Origin: Metopolophium dirhodum
Lineage: Eukaryota > Arthropoda > Insecta > Hemiptera > Aphididae
Length of the DNA: 64,000 nt
Reading direction: 5' to 3'
NCBI RefSeq assembly: GCF_019925205.1
Contig: NC_083563.1
Location: 6,262,001 to 6,326,000, forward strand
Of the stretch, positions 12,882 through 23,189 are shown in pieces; positions within the stretch are counted from its first letter, which is position 1; each line of letters starts with the position of its first letter. The position numbers and the translations under genes were made by a program. The notes below the pieces were generated by a model. That model searched no databases, was not told where the DNA came from, and saw only the letters and a list, made by a program, of their open reading frames with translations.

Positions 12882-13600
12882 CAACACTGCATCACAAACT
12901 GCGCGCATCAATACACGGACGGGTAGGTATATAACGCGTATTTCATAATATAATAGATATATTATACATATACATATGTATTATGTACGCGTGATGATAA
13001 TAATGCGATCGTCCGTACGTGCGCACTATACGCCGGGGAGAAGAGAAAAAGAATAATCGCTTTTTTTTTCGGCCGTTTCGACTGATGCAGACAGTGTTGT
13101 TACGAGTTACAACTACTACAGCCTTGTCATCGTGACTCGCCACCGATCCACCCGGTGGACATATATTATTATTATCATCGTCGTCGTCGTCTTCGTCGCA
13201 TCGCCTCAATGCATTTGGTCATCATTAACAATACGATAATTGTTACGGTTGGTCATTTGTTCGGTTTTTTGACAAAGTGTTGTATATCTTGTATTATATA
13301 TTATAACGTTTCGAAAATGACCGGATGCATGATGATGCGATGATGAACGAGCACCGCGGCCGTAGAAGCGCGCACACTGTATAATATAATTTAGGAATAC
13401 TCACCTTACCTATTTTATACGCGTTACCTGCAGTGGTATCTACTTTATGACTTGTGTTATAGACTTATGAATATTGTAATGATAATGGACGCAAAAATAC
13501 GTTTCATATCTTTAAAATAAGTTTAATTTAATTTTTTTTTTTTTTTTTTATTGGGTAACGCGCGGCAACATAGGCCATTGGGTGTGGGGAGGGCACTGTA

Positions 13601-13615
13601 GGTTTTATATTGGGT
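13601..13615. repeat. Target site duplication, left copy
   Basis: GGTTTTATATTGGGT, identical to 13888-13902. The two copies flank the nested retroposon exactly. Confidence 0.95.
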
Positions 13616-13887
13616 TCACCACGGGAGGGATCTAGACCATACCGGAATGGATGAACAGGATGAACGAGACAACCAGGGCGGCGGACTCCGGTTTGCTAAG
13701 TCTCAAAACTAACTTAAATTACCATAAATGTCATGTTTAGGGGGGGTAAGTCGGGGTATTGTCCCGTCTACCTCCCCCGTATGTATAAAATTGTTTGCTT
13801 TCAAATAAACGATGGCGGCGTCGCGACAGTAATGCGCAAGCAGTTCCCGCGGCGCCGTCGGTTATAAACTGGAAAAAAAAAAAAAAA
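13616..13887 (+). mobile_element. Polyadenylated retroposon nested in a SINE
   Basis: The 272-bp insert sits between two perfect 15-bp duplications and ends in a run of 15 A (13873-13887), the signature of LINE-machinery retroposition. An AATAAA lies at 13804-13809, about 64 bases before the tail, farther than usual. A short frame contains MNRMNETTRAADSGLLSL and ends shortly after at a stop, and could be the C-terminus of a 5'-truncated transcript. I do not recognise the peptide. It is either a 5'-truncated LINE 3' end or a processed pseudogene of a host mRNA. The perfect duplication implies a recent insertion. Confidence 0.85.
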
Positions 13888-13902
13888 GGTTTTATATTGG
13901 GT
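13888..13902. repeat. Target site duplication, right copy
   Basis: GGTTTTATATTGGGT, identical to 13601-13615, immediately after the poly-A tail. Confidence 0.95.
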
Positions 13903-14008
13903 AGGTTGGTAGGTTGGTAGGTTGGGTAGGTTGGTACACGTGTGTGTTTTGTTTGGCAGAATTTCTAAATGGGGCACACCGTAGGTTTCTGCCGTGCCCC
14001 TTAATTTT

Positions 14009-15219
14009 ATTTATCTGCGTACCATATTTATATCCGACATAATGGTTGATTTGTAAGTTACTTTTTACACACTATTCTATGTTTTTTTTTAGTATCGGCT
14101 TATAGAGAGTAACGTCGTAAACAAAATCCTCAGCTCATCAGTCGTCACTCGTCAATCGTTACGACGGTATTTATTTTGATTAATCTCTTGGCATATTCAA
14201 TACTAATAAACCTATAGGTATAACAATGTATACTCTGATTTCACACACAACAACTGTCCTCTTTGTCGGATTTTATTCGCATTGGCTTCCGAAGTAGTTT
14301 TTGTAATTCTGAAAATCGTATTGCCATTGCATATTATATTACCTACAGTCGTTCTGCTTTTCGGCTACTGTGTGTATATAATTTAAGGTGCTGTTACTAC
14401 CGTGTAACGGGATAACGTCGGCTTTAGATTCAAAATATTCGTTGTAATCTTCTATAAATCCTATATATAAATTTAATATGCTAAGAGTCTGTCCCCATAG
14501 AATTATTGAACATTATTGGAAATCCATTTAATACGATATCTTTTGTAAGAAATCACATACCTATGTCTATCGGTTTATATTGTATAGCATTATAAAATCA
14601 CACGGTACAATATTATACCAGTACAACAATCGATGTTAATAATGCCGTTGAACTACTTTTTATGATAATATAAAAATAAATTACTACTTGTAGGTATTAA
14701 TACACCGTGTGTAAATAAAAATAATACACAATGCATACAGCGACCGTATAACAGTAGTCGTTGTTGCAGTTTACTTTATTTAATAATAATTATGTCGCAC
14801 ACTTCGTACCTAACTAAAACATATAATAATATCTACGTCATGAGATTTACAACTCGTATTGAATTATTATCTTCGATTAAGGACAATCTCATAACATTAT
14901 TTTCAGTGCATATCAAACGCGCTACACATAATTCAGTCTACGTTTGAGATTTGACATGACATCGATCAACAGTGTATAATTCAAAGGACTCGTCGCAACA
15001 ATAGCCCGCGTGACGCGTTCAATCATTTTGATCCACGCACTATATTGCTGTGTATAATAATGTATATTCATCAGTATGAGAATTTTTATTTTTCCAATTT
15101 TAAAATAATTGATTCAAAAACCAACAAGCTGTTTGTAAAACAGAAAATGTCCATAGACGATGTATAAGGTAGCTGATATAAGATAATAGACTGCAGTGTG
15201 TAGAGTGTATACTGTATAC
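14009..15219. other. A+T-rich non-coding stretch
   Basis: No gene, RNA gene or element is recognised. A poly-T followed by AG near 14085-14094 resembles a 3' splice site, but no open frame follows. Confidence 0.55.
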
Positions 15220-15709
15220 GTAGACTTATAGAAATAGATGGGACACAAAATTAGGTATGATAACGCGTGGAATTTGTTCCGAGGATCAGACGTAGGCGCG
15301 GGAATAATTTTCTATTTGAAATCATGAAAACGGCGTACCTATTTTTATACCTACATAGAAAATATTGCAATCACTTAATATTGTTTTAATAAATTTGTTA
15401 AAGACATTTTCGCTATATGAAAATGTTGAAATTAAGAAAAATGTTTGAAATCCCTACCGTTACAGCGATATTTGTACAAGTACATCTCAGACACGATTAT
15501 AAATTTATATTATAATAAGAATACTATCACAACTATATTATTAGTGTCTTATCATTTAGAATTTTAGAAAATAATAAAATCGAATCAAGTCTCTAATTGG
15601 CTGTCATCGGAACAGTACTTTCAGTTCTCTCACTCTTATAATGCGATAAGCCATCTCGCTCTTAATCCTGTCCTCGGGGCAAATGTTCCGTTTATTTCTA
15701 TAAGTCTAC
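15220..15709. mobile_element. Putative MITE with 26-bp terminal inverted repeats
   Basis: The left end (15220-15245) begins GTAGACTTATAGAAATA. The reverse complement of 15684-15709 begins with the same 17 bases, and 23 of 26 positions match overall. Further inside, CCGAGGA-containing blocks also recur in inverted orientation. The interior is 490 bp in total and encodes nothing recognisable. No clear target duplication is seen, so the superfamily is unassigned. Confidence 0.65.
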
Positions 15710-15974
15710 ATCGTTTATGTTGTATGGAAGTGCTAATCTAATGTCTCGGTTAGTGTTAGTTATATTATATTTTATAGAATTTAAGCCGGTGGGTGCGTGC
15801 TTGAATAAAGTATCTGAACAGAGTCGCGGCTGCGGCAGTTTTACGAAAGCCTTATTATATACGTCTAGATAATAATAATATTATATTATACTTATTTATA
15901 ATACTACGGAGTTGATGACTATACGATATAGTTTCTCGATTATTTCAAATGATTTAAACGATGGTATCATACTG

Positions 15975-16013
15975 TAATAATAATAATAATAATAATTATT
16001 ATTATTATTATTA
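15975..16013. repeat. Palindromic (AAT)n-(ATT)n tract
   Basis: About seven TAA units run directly into about six TTA units, making a near-perfect inverted repeat of about 38 bases that can extrude as a hairpin. Confidence 0.9.
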
Positions 16014-16059
16014 GGACATCGAACAAACCTATAATGTGCAACGATATTATTGTATACGA

Positions 16060-16172
16060 ACAGCGACCGAAGTGCGGGGTGCGGGCGACGATATAATGGT
16101 ATAGTATGGTATACCTATATTATAGCCGAGTCAAGTAACGTGCACCACCGCACATGGGTATACGCGATAACG

Positions 16173-16206
<34 letters not shown>

Positions 16207-16490
16207 TAATTTAAATAGGTCTCCGTCCCGACAAACGCGCAGTGATTATCATAAAATTAATTATACGTCGCCCGACCGACCGAGCTGCCTCCGCGCTAGT
16301 TGATTACCTTGTCCGGGTGTGTGTGCGCGCGCTGCAACCGACACACGCGGACAGGCCGCCACCGGAGTAATTGTCGAAAATTTATTATTATACACATATA
16401 TAATATTATCATTATAACCGTTGTGTGTATCGGCTATCGTAACACTCGTCGACCTATTAACATAAATCTTAATCGTGCGAAGACGCATAA
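16060..16490. other. Small CpG-containing islet with GAT/AAT microsatellite
   Basis: GC-richer sequence (for example around 16265-16370) surrounds a GATAAT/AAT microsatellite at about 16170-16211. No exon is recognised. Overlapping short frames on both strands are not convincing. Confidence 0.4.
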
Positions 16491-19400
16491 TATATTATTA
16501 CTATGATGGAAAGTTTCTCATGCTACCCTTAAAAGTGACGTTAACTGTACATAATAATATTGTAAAAAATACTGATTTACGTGTGTATGAAAATGCATTT
16601 GAACATTGTTCGTTACATGACAAATAACTATGTTCTTTAATGGTTATTGCCTATTGGACATTTTGAAAGTATGGTTACTAATTGTAGATATTGGCGTAAA
16701 TTATAATTTGCCAAATATTATTATCAAATTGGGTGTGTATTTTAACACGTATATACAGGGCGATTCACCAATAGTATTCTCACCTCCATTTTTTCATTTA
16801 ATAATGATGGATTTTAATTTACAAGTATCGGGTCTTAATGAGTAATGACCATATATTTTTAAAATACGTACCTACATTTTTATACCGTTTAAGATTTCAT
16901 TTGACACACATCAAATGTTCCTGTAAATTGTTAAGCCGGTGACTTTTTTGAAAATGTCAATGTATCTACACCGGAATTCGATCAAATTCTCTAAACTATA
17001 AAGTATAAACTATAGGTATATTTATATAAATTATAATTTATGTATATTAAATATTTGTATAAACTATATAATTATATAAACTTGTAGTACAAAAGATAAT
17101 TGGTCCAATGGTGAAATATTTAGAAAGTAACTGGGTTGATGATTTGAAACTTGTAATAATTACTAATTAATATTGATCATTATTCATTAATCATTAATCA
17201 TTTATCAACAATTTATGAGTTTTAAAAATTGTCTATATTACAGTTAATACAAGGAACTTAAATATATTTTATATTCTTAAAGACGTTATCCATAGTACCC
17301 ACATAATATATTATAATAACTTAAAAACAACTCGTTCAATTTTTGATTTAAATACCTACTTCAAAATTTACAAAAAAAATCATTGGATCATTAAATTGTG
17401 ATTTAATTAAAAAAAAAAATAAGTTGGTATAAGAGAGCCACAAGTCACTCTTTAAATGATAGGTTCGCAAATCTAAATCATTGCAGGTATCTAGGCTTTA
17501 CTTATTCATTATTGATTTAATTATAATTAACAACAACCAAAAATCAAAATTTCAATACAATATTCATTATCATAGTTAAAATATAATGAGCATGTTTGGT
17601 AAATCGCTAAACACCATATACCATATACCGTACGTCAGTATGATCATTTTTTACAGGAAACACAAACAGACAAGCTGGTGGACACCTAAATACACATTCA
17701 TAGAAACATTTTAAACGTTTGACCTTCCTAGAGAGTATGTGCAGTAGGTAATTTACTTGTGTTTATATAAATATCAACAACGATTTTTTATACCCATCTG
17801 CATTTTATATTTTATTTTAGTGGGTACTAAAAAGTAAAAATTCTTTAGTATTTTCAAGTAGGTAATTAATATTCAATGTATAAATAATTACAGAGCATAT
17901 TTTCTTTCTCAATATCACTAAATGTTAATTTTATTGCAATGCTTATAATGATAGGCTATAAAAAAAAGTACACCTAATATTATTATAATGATAAATGAAC
18001 ATTTTACTTCAGTCATACACGCAAACATATAATGGGTTATAAAATTGACAGTGATTATTAAACAGCAAATTAAATTGCACTACTAATGAAACATATTATC
18101 TTAAGAGCAAATCAGTGTTCGTAAAATATTATCACTGATTATTAAATTAAAATAAATCACTCAAAAACCAATGAATATATACCTATATAGTTTAATTAGA
18201 TAATAATTAAGTAATAAATTATTTAACCTCGCCATTTCAATTTTGTCTTAATCTTGTCTTTCCATATTATTATATCAATAACTTTTATTAATCCTTGTAA
18301 TATTCTACATTTACTTCATAAACATAAAATATACAATTAATTTAAGCTATCAATAAAATATTATGTCTATTAAAATATGTGCATGTGTTCAAACTTTTAT
18401 CCATTATAAAATAATGATGTTTTCCTTGAATTTACGCCATAAGGATTTGTATTCAAATAACAATATTATACGTATAGACATCTCAGTTGGTTTTTTATGT
18501 TCGTATTTAAATCCGTGCTTATAACCATAGTTGTATAATATCATTACAATAAAACAATATAATCTATCAAATGCTATGATAAGCTGAAAACAATACGAGT
18601 TATCCCTATTAAAACTTTTGTGTAACCATCGTACATAATATTTAAGTATATTATTATAATGTGATGTGTTTAATGTATTTATACATTATATATTAGTATA
18701 TTACATATAACTCCATGTTGGATTGTATTAAGCTATGCCGTTATCCCTCCTGATTTAACTTGGTAATTTAATTGAGCACAAAATAACGTATCTACTGAAT
18801 GAAAAGTCAATAAATGATGTCTGGTTGACTAGCTCCGATCAATCTTACGGTCATAATAAATGGCCTAATAATATATCACAAACATTGGATCGTTGAACTC
18901 TAGTATGGGCCGCTCATCAAAGAACAATAAGTCAATAACGGTTATAATAATATATGAACCCTGCGGAGATTTATGCTACATAAATATCGTGTTGTCGACA
19001 ATTTATTTTAAGCAATCAAATTATATTGTTATAATGTATGTTTGAAAACGCGTATAAAAATCGTTCAAATACTCAATATGAGTAGTGATTGACATTACCA
19101 AGGACATTTTGTTATAGATAAAAAATACCATTTTGGTTTTGGTTAGATAATTTTCAAGTATAGGTTACGTTAACAATGTCTATATTATATTTTTAATGAA
19201 TAAAAAAATCATATATAATTAACTAAACGAATCTTTTGGTCTTTTATTCGGCTTTTATTCTTGCAGTGACTTGTCATAACGTAACAGCAGTGACTCTGCT
19301 GGTACTCAAATTTCGTAGTCGCGCGGAATAATGATTACGTACATCTGTGCTGAAAAAATTCGACATGACTTTTTGTTAAATTGCATATAGGTAGTTGGAC

Positions 19401-20932
19401 TAGTAAAGTATATTAAAAAAAAAAGTCAAAGAAAACTGGTTGTTTGTGGATGGATATATTATAGCTGATAACTGTATAGACGTGTTAGTCTAACCGTATG
19501 TATGGTAAGTAGTATATTAGTAGGTATAGTATACGACAACATAACATATATATAGGTACTGGGTTAAGGTTTGTAGCAGTTTTGACCTTTTTATATTATT
19601 TTTTTTTTGGTAGATTCGATAAAGTCAGTTGATAAGTAAATCTCATTTGGTTATGATGACATATTATATCGCCGTGGCCCGCTGGGTGAATATCAATGGG
19701 TATATTGTAGCGAGGCATACAAACATGTTTGGTCATAACAGAATAAAAATACTGTAATATTATTATGTAGATGTATTCTTGGAGCCTATTGTTCCTCGAC
19801 CAGGTTTATAATCTTCCGACACAATGGATGCAGACAGCTTTCCATTGTGCTTGAGTGTATTGTTTACCATTATTATTTTATAACGCATATATTATAGTTT
19901 TGATAATTATTTTAAAATACATATATATATGAACATTGACAATATTAATCATTTGCGAATTATTTATTATTCCATTACAATATTACACAGCTTCTTAATA
20001 TAGTTTAAGTACCTAATCAAGATAGCCATAAGGCCAAGAATAAAATATAATAGTAGATTCAGTGACTAATAAATAAAATTATAATATTTGTAAATAAATA
20101 TGCATATAAAGTATATAATATCATCTAGGCATACTTGCCGTTAAACGACAATGTTATTTTTCGGACAAATTATGCTAGAAAAAGTGATATCAGCTATATT
20201 ATTGTATAATTCATTGTTTCTAATATATTTTAGGAATATGTCATTTAAAATACTATATATTATCCAATATGTATATAATTGTATTTAATAGATTATAGAT
20301 TTGTTGTAGTTGAGAGAGGATCGAATGAAATTATAAGTATATAACAATCCAAGTGACTACCAAACCGATTTAACCCATTTCATTATTATGATTGTTGGGA
20401 CATACAGGAAAAATAAGCCCACGAAAGGGATAGGTACCTATTTTGCCTATACATAACGCCGTGTTACCCAATGCGTGTCACTAGACGTAAGTGACGCGCA
20501 GACGAAACATCGAAAAAACGAAGTACCTAATGCTAATGAAGTAATATACACTGAGGTTATCCGACTGTATAATTGTATGATATGGCAAGTGAAACAGGCA
20601 GTTGTAATAACGTTCGTTGTACAATTCGAATGATTTTCTGCACATACAAACTACGCGTTATCATAATATATTATTATTGTTAATATTTCACTCTTGTTAT
20701 AATGCGAAATGAATTCAAATGTATGTATCACTTCAGCCATAAACTAATTAACTTCAATTTAATGTATTCCTGTTGCTGGCCATAGTACGTTTAAGCAGTT
20801 TAACAACCATCTTTAATATTAATGTTTGGCATTACGCTTAACGACTTTAAAGATTGATGCTCGAAAAACGTCGAAGGTAGTTGTGTACTGTCGATAGTAA
20901 TACATTCTGAATCCATTAGTTAGGTGACTGAG
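16491..20932. other. A+T-rich non-coding stretch
   Basis: No gene or complete element is recognised. ACAGGGCGATTCACC near 16755 resembles a transposon terminus, but no inverted partner was found. A strong polypyrimidine-CAG at about 19248-19266 resembles a 3' splice site, followed by about 20 open codons. Confidence 0.55.
20926..20932. repeat. 7-bp target duplication, left copy
   Basis: GACTGAG, repeated at 21038-21044. Together they bracket the small inverted-repeat element. Confidence 0.75.
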
Positions 20933-21037
20933 CATTGGCGCAACTAGGGGGCTTAGGGGGTTATTTTAAATAAATATTTTTGTTAGCCCCCCCCCCCCCC
21001 CCCCCCCCCGGAATTTTAACCCTAGTTTCGCCTATGC
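20933..21037. mobile_element. Very short MITE-like element with poly-C core
   Basis: The 105-bp unit begins CATTGGCGCAACTAGGG and ends with the near reverse complement (CCCTAGTTTCGCCTATG), an imperfect inverted repeat of about 17 bases with two or three mismatches. It is flanked by the direct repeat GACTGAG. The interior is a G-rich arm, an A+T-rich centre and 23 consecutive C. Size excludes coding capacity. It is probably a non-autonomous DNA transposon remnant of unknown superfamily. Confidence 0.7.
20987..21009. repeat. Homopolymer of 23 C
   Basis: Twenty-three consecutive C residues inside the short MITE-like element, opposite a G-rich left arm. Confidence 0.9.
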
Positions 21038-21044
21038 GACTGAG

Positions 21045-21830
21045 TAATATTTCAATGCACTGGAAATTATATTCAGTTAGTAGGTGCACACTATAGAACT
21101 ACATAGTATACTGTCTATAGTTAAACTAGACCTATGTGACATTATAATTGTATACCTGAGTCTGTTATCTCTTCATCTTAGAGATGTACAACATGAACAA
21201 TTTGCGTTCAATAGAATCCATATTGTATTGGTAGTTTCAATATTATAGTGAATATTATTGTAATATTTAAAGATTTTAGATTGAGTTATATAGTTATAAT
21301 ACTTTCTATTTTGTTAAATATTACAATAGTTCTATAATGATGATAACCATTAACCCGTTTTAAAATTGAAATACAAATTAAGGCAACGAGACGCTTTAAA
21401 TAATATTTTTACATTTAAACTAGATGATCTATACTTATATTAATATATTAACGACACTAAATTAATTCTGCTGACAGCTGACACAAATTGGCTTTGTGGT
21501 GGAGATAACATATTATACAGGTTCAACGTGCAGCTAGTGCAACGTGATCTTATCTTGTGATTGTGTTTACAATTATTATTCTATTCTATTAGAGTGTGTT
21601 CACTATTCAATATTTTAGTAGAACAATATTAATACTTAGACGATAAAAATGTGTATTAAATTTAAATGATAAAAATATTATTATGAGAACAAAGATTATT
21701 TTCACAGTATGAAGCCTATGAAAGAGTACATACTCATATCACATGACAGTAAAAAGTCGGTTGTGAAGTATGCATATATGGATATATAGCGGACATTATA
21801 AACGAGTATAATGTAGAAAAAAATGAACCC
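21045..21830. other. A+T-rich non-coding stretch
   Basis: Nothing recognisable beyond A+T-rich unique-looking sequence. Confidence 0.55.
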
Positions 21831-22523
21831 AAGTGTTCCGCATTTGTTGAGTATAAATTGTTATTTTCCCACTCGCCGTCGTCGGGGACGTTAAGCGTCA
21901 GGTTTTTATAAAACGAAGAAAACCCTGTGCTCATGTATGTATATATATATATTATCCTTTACATCATTGATGACCCGTAACTTATTTTTCACTCCACCAC
22001 CGTCGTCGTCTTGTGGAGCGACGGGGCAGCGGCAGCAGTGGGTTAACGCGAGATTTGATTGATGCGTTGCCTGCAGCAGCAGCAGCAGCAGTGCTGGGCA
22101 GGTGGTGGTGGTGGCGGTGGTGGCGGTGGTGGCGGTGGTGGCGGTGGTGGCGGCGTGTTACCCTATATATATTTGCATGAGATGTCAGTCGGTGGGTGCG
22201 GGGCGGTACGTCGACGAGGTGAATTCTCGGCAATTGATGGCACTCTTTCAGGTGATGTATGACCCGCATCAATCAACCACTGTCATTAAACCCGTCCGAA
22301 TAAGGGGGTGAAAAAAAGAAGAATCGACGGTTCGACAAAGTCGCCGGGAGGGGCGTGAGGGAAAATCGGTCTCTGTCAAATGGCGTAAAAATGGGGCTGC
22401 TCTCGGAGAGCCATGCGGCGGGGAGGAAGGTATATTAATTTCGAGATTAATCCTCGGCTAAAAACCATCGTGAAAATTATTATGAACCTCGCTCACTTCC
22501 GCAGCCGCCGCCGTACGATATAA

Positions 22524-22525
<2 letters not shown>
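21831..22525. other. CpG-containing island with CAG and GGT/GGC repeats
   Basis: The island carries a trinucleotide cluster that would translate as polyGln then polyGly on the plus strand, but it looks like a compound microsatellite rather than an exon. Between 22300 and 22430 a frame of about 40 codons containing SLSNGVKMGLLSESH ends just before AAG|GTATAT, a donor-like site. It has no recognised homology and is probably chance in low-stop sequence. Confidence 0.4.
22073..22154. repeat. Compound (CAG)n and (GGT/GGC)n microsatellite
   Basis: CAG units at 22073-22091 are followed by alternating GGTGGTGGC units at about 22101-22154. Confidence 0.95.
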
Positions 22526-22559
<34 letters not shown>

Positions 22560-22560
22560 C
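22525..22560. repeat. (AAT)n microsatellite
   Basis: About eleven AAT/TAA units without interruption. Confidence 0.95.
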
Positions 22561-23049
22561 GTAATGAGTATAGCAGTACATAAGTACTTTCGGGTTTTTA
22601 CGTTTATTGTTGTACATTTTCATAATCGGCACCTCTCGTGAAACGGGTTATATACCCATTACATTTTTTTTTTGCCCCTATTGTACACATCACGTCATAG
22701 CGCCGTCCGTATATCACGTAGGTACCTATATTATATAGAGTTGCCACTACATTTAACCGGCCGAATTACAATCGGGATTAAATGTAGCGTAACGTTTCTC
22801 ATAATAATTTCGTTCATTCTTTTATTATCGTTATTATTTTTTATTAGCATTTGAAAAAAAAAAAATAACCGGTGAATCGAGACTTAATACCTTGTTACCA
22901 TATAGTCGAATGAATATCAAACACGGGTCTCACACATACTTTTACGTACATAAGGGTGCGCTCGTAACCGTTGTCGAGTGGTCCGCATATTATATATTGT
23001 ATGGGGATCGCTCGTGGTTTCCCCGGGAACTGTCCGCTGATCAGATTAC

Positions 23050-23080
<31 letters not shown>
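23050..23080. repeat. (AC)n microsatellite
   Basis: About fifteen perfect AC units in a short GC-richer patch (about 22870-23130). The overlapping frames on both strands are repeat artefacts. Confidence 0.95.
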
Positions 23081-23082
<2 letters not shown>

Positions 23083-23189
23083 GCCCTATATGGTCAGTTT
23101 TCCCAAAAGGTCCAGCGTGGCTAATGAAAAATCTGAACTCGTCTGACATTGTAAAAAAAAAAAAACAACAACTGCATTGTGTAGTCAAT

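Larger units (their letters stand above)
12190..13390. other. CpG-rich island, possible regulatory region
   Basis: This is among the most CpG-rich parts of the window, with clusters such as CGCCGCCACCG near 12590. It contains a 19-G homopolymer, two AAT/ATT microsatellites and a CGT-repeat patch near 13180. TCAGTC at 12620-12625 matches the insect initiator consensus, but no TATA box is visible at the usual distance. No exon is recognised. Promoter, 5'UTR or enhancer function is inference only. Confidence 0.4.
13532..14000 (-). mobile_element. 5'-truncated SINE (family A), interrupted by a nested retroposon
   Basis: The plus strand starts with poly-T (13532-13549) then ATTGGGTAA, GGCCATTGGGTGTGGG and, after the insertion, GGTACACGTGTGTG and GGCAGAATTTCTAA. 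These blocks match the SINE at 34931-35170 in the same order. Removing the inserted 272 bp and one copy of its duplication leaves about 182 bp, so the tRNA-like head is missing. The right end is a hairpin-forming GGGGCAC/GTGCCCC segment. TTAATTTT next to the poly-T recurs at 14001, giving a plausible 8-bp target duplication. The body carries several tandem TAGGTTGG units. Confidence 0.75.

Noticed and set aside
16755..16770. Transposon terminus ACAGGGCGATTCACC
   Set aside because: No inverted partner or duplication was found nearby, so an element cannot be supported.
22059..22262. PolyGln-polyGly frame as a possible exon
   Set aside because: It is fully explained by adjacent CAG and GGT/GGC microsatellites. 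No coding-like sequence or splice signal flanks it convincingly.
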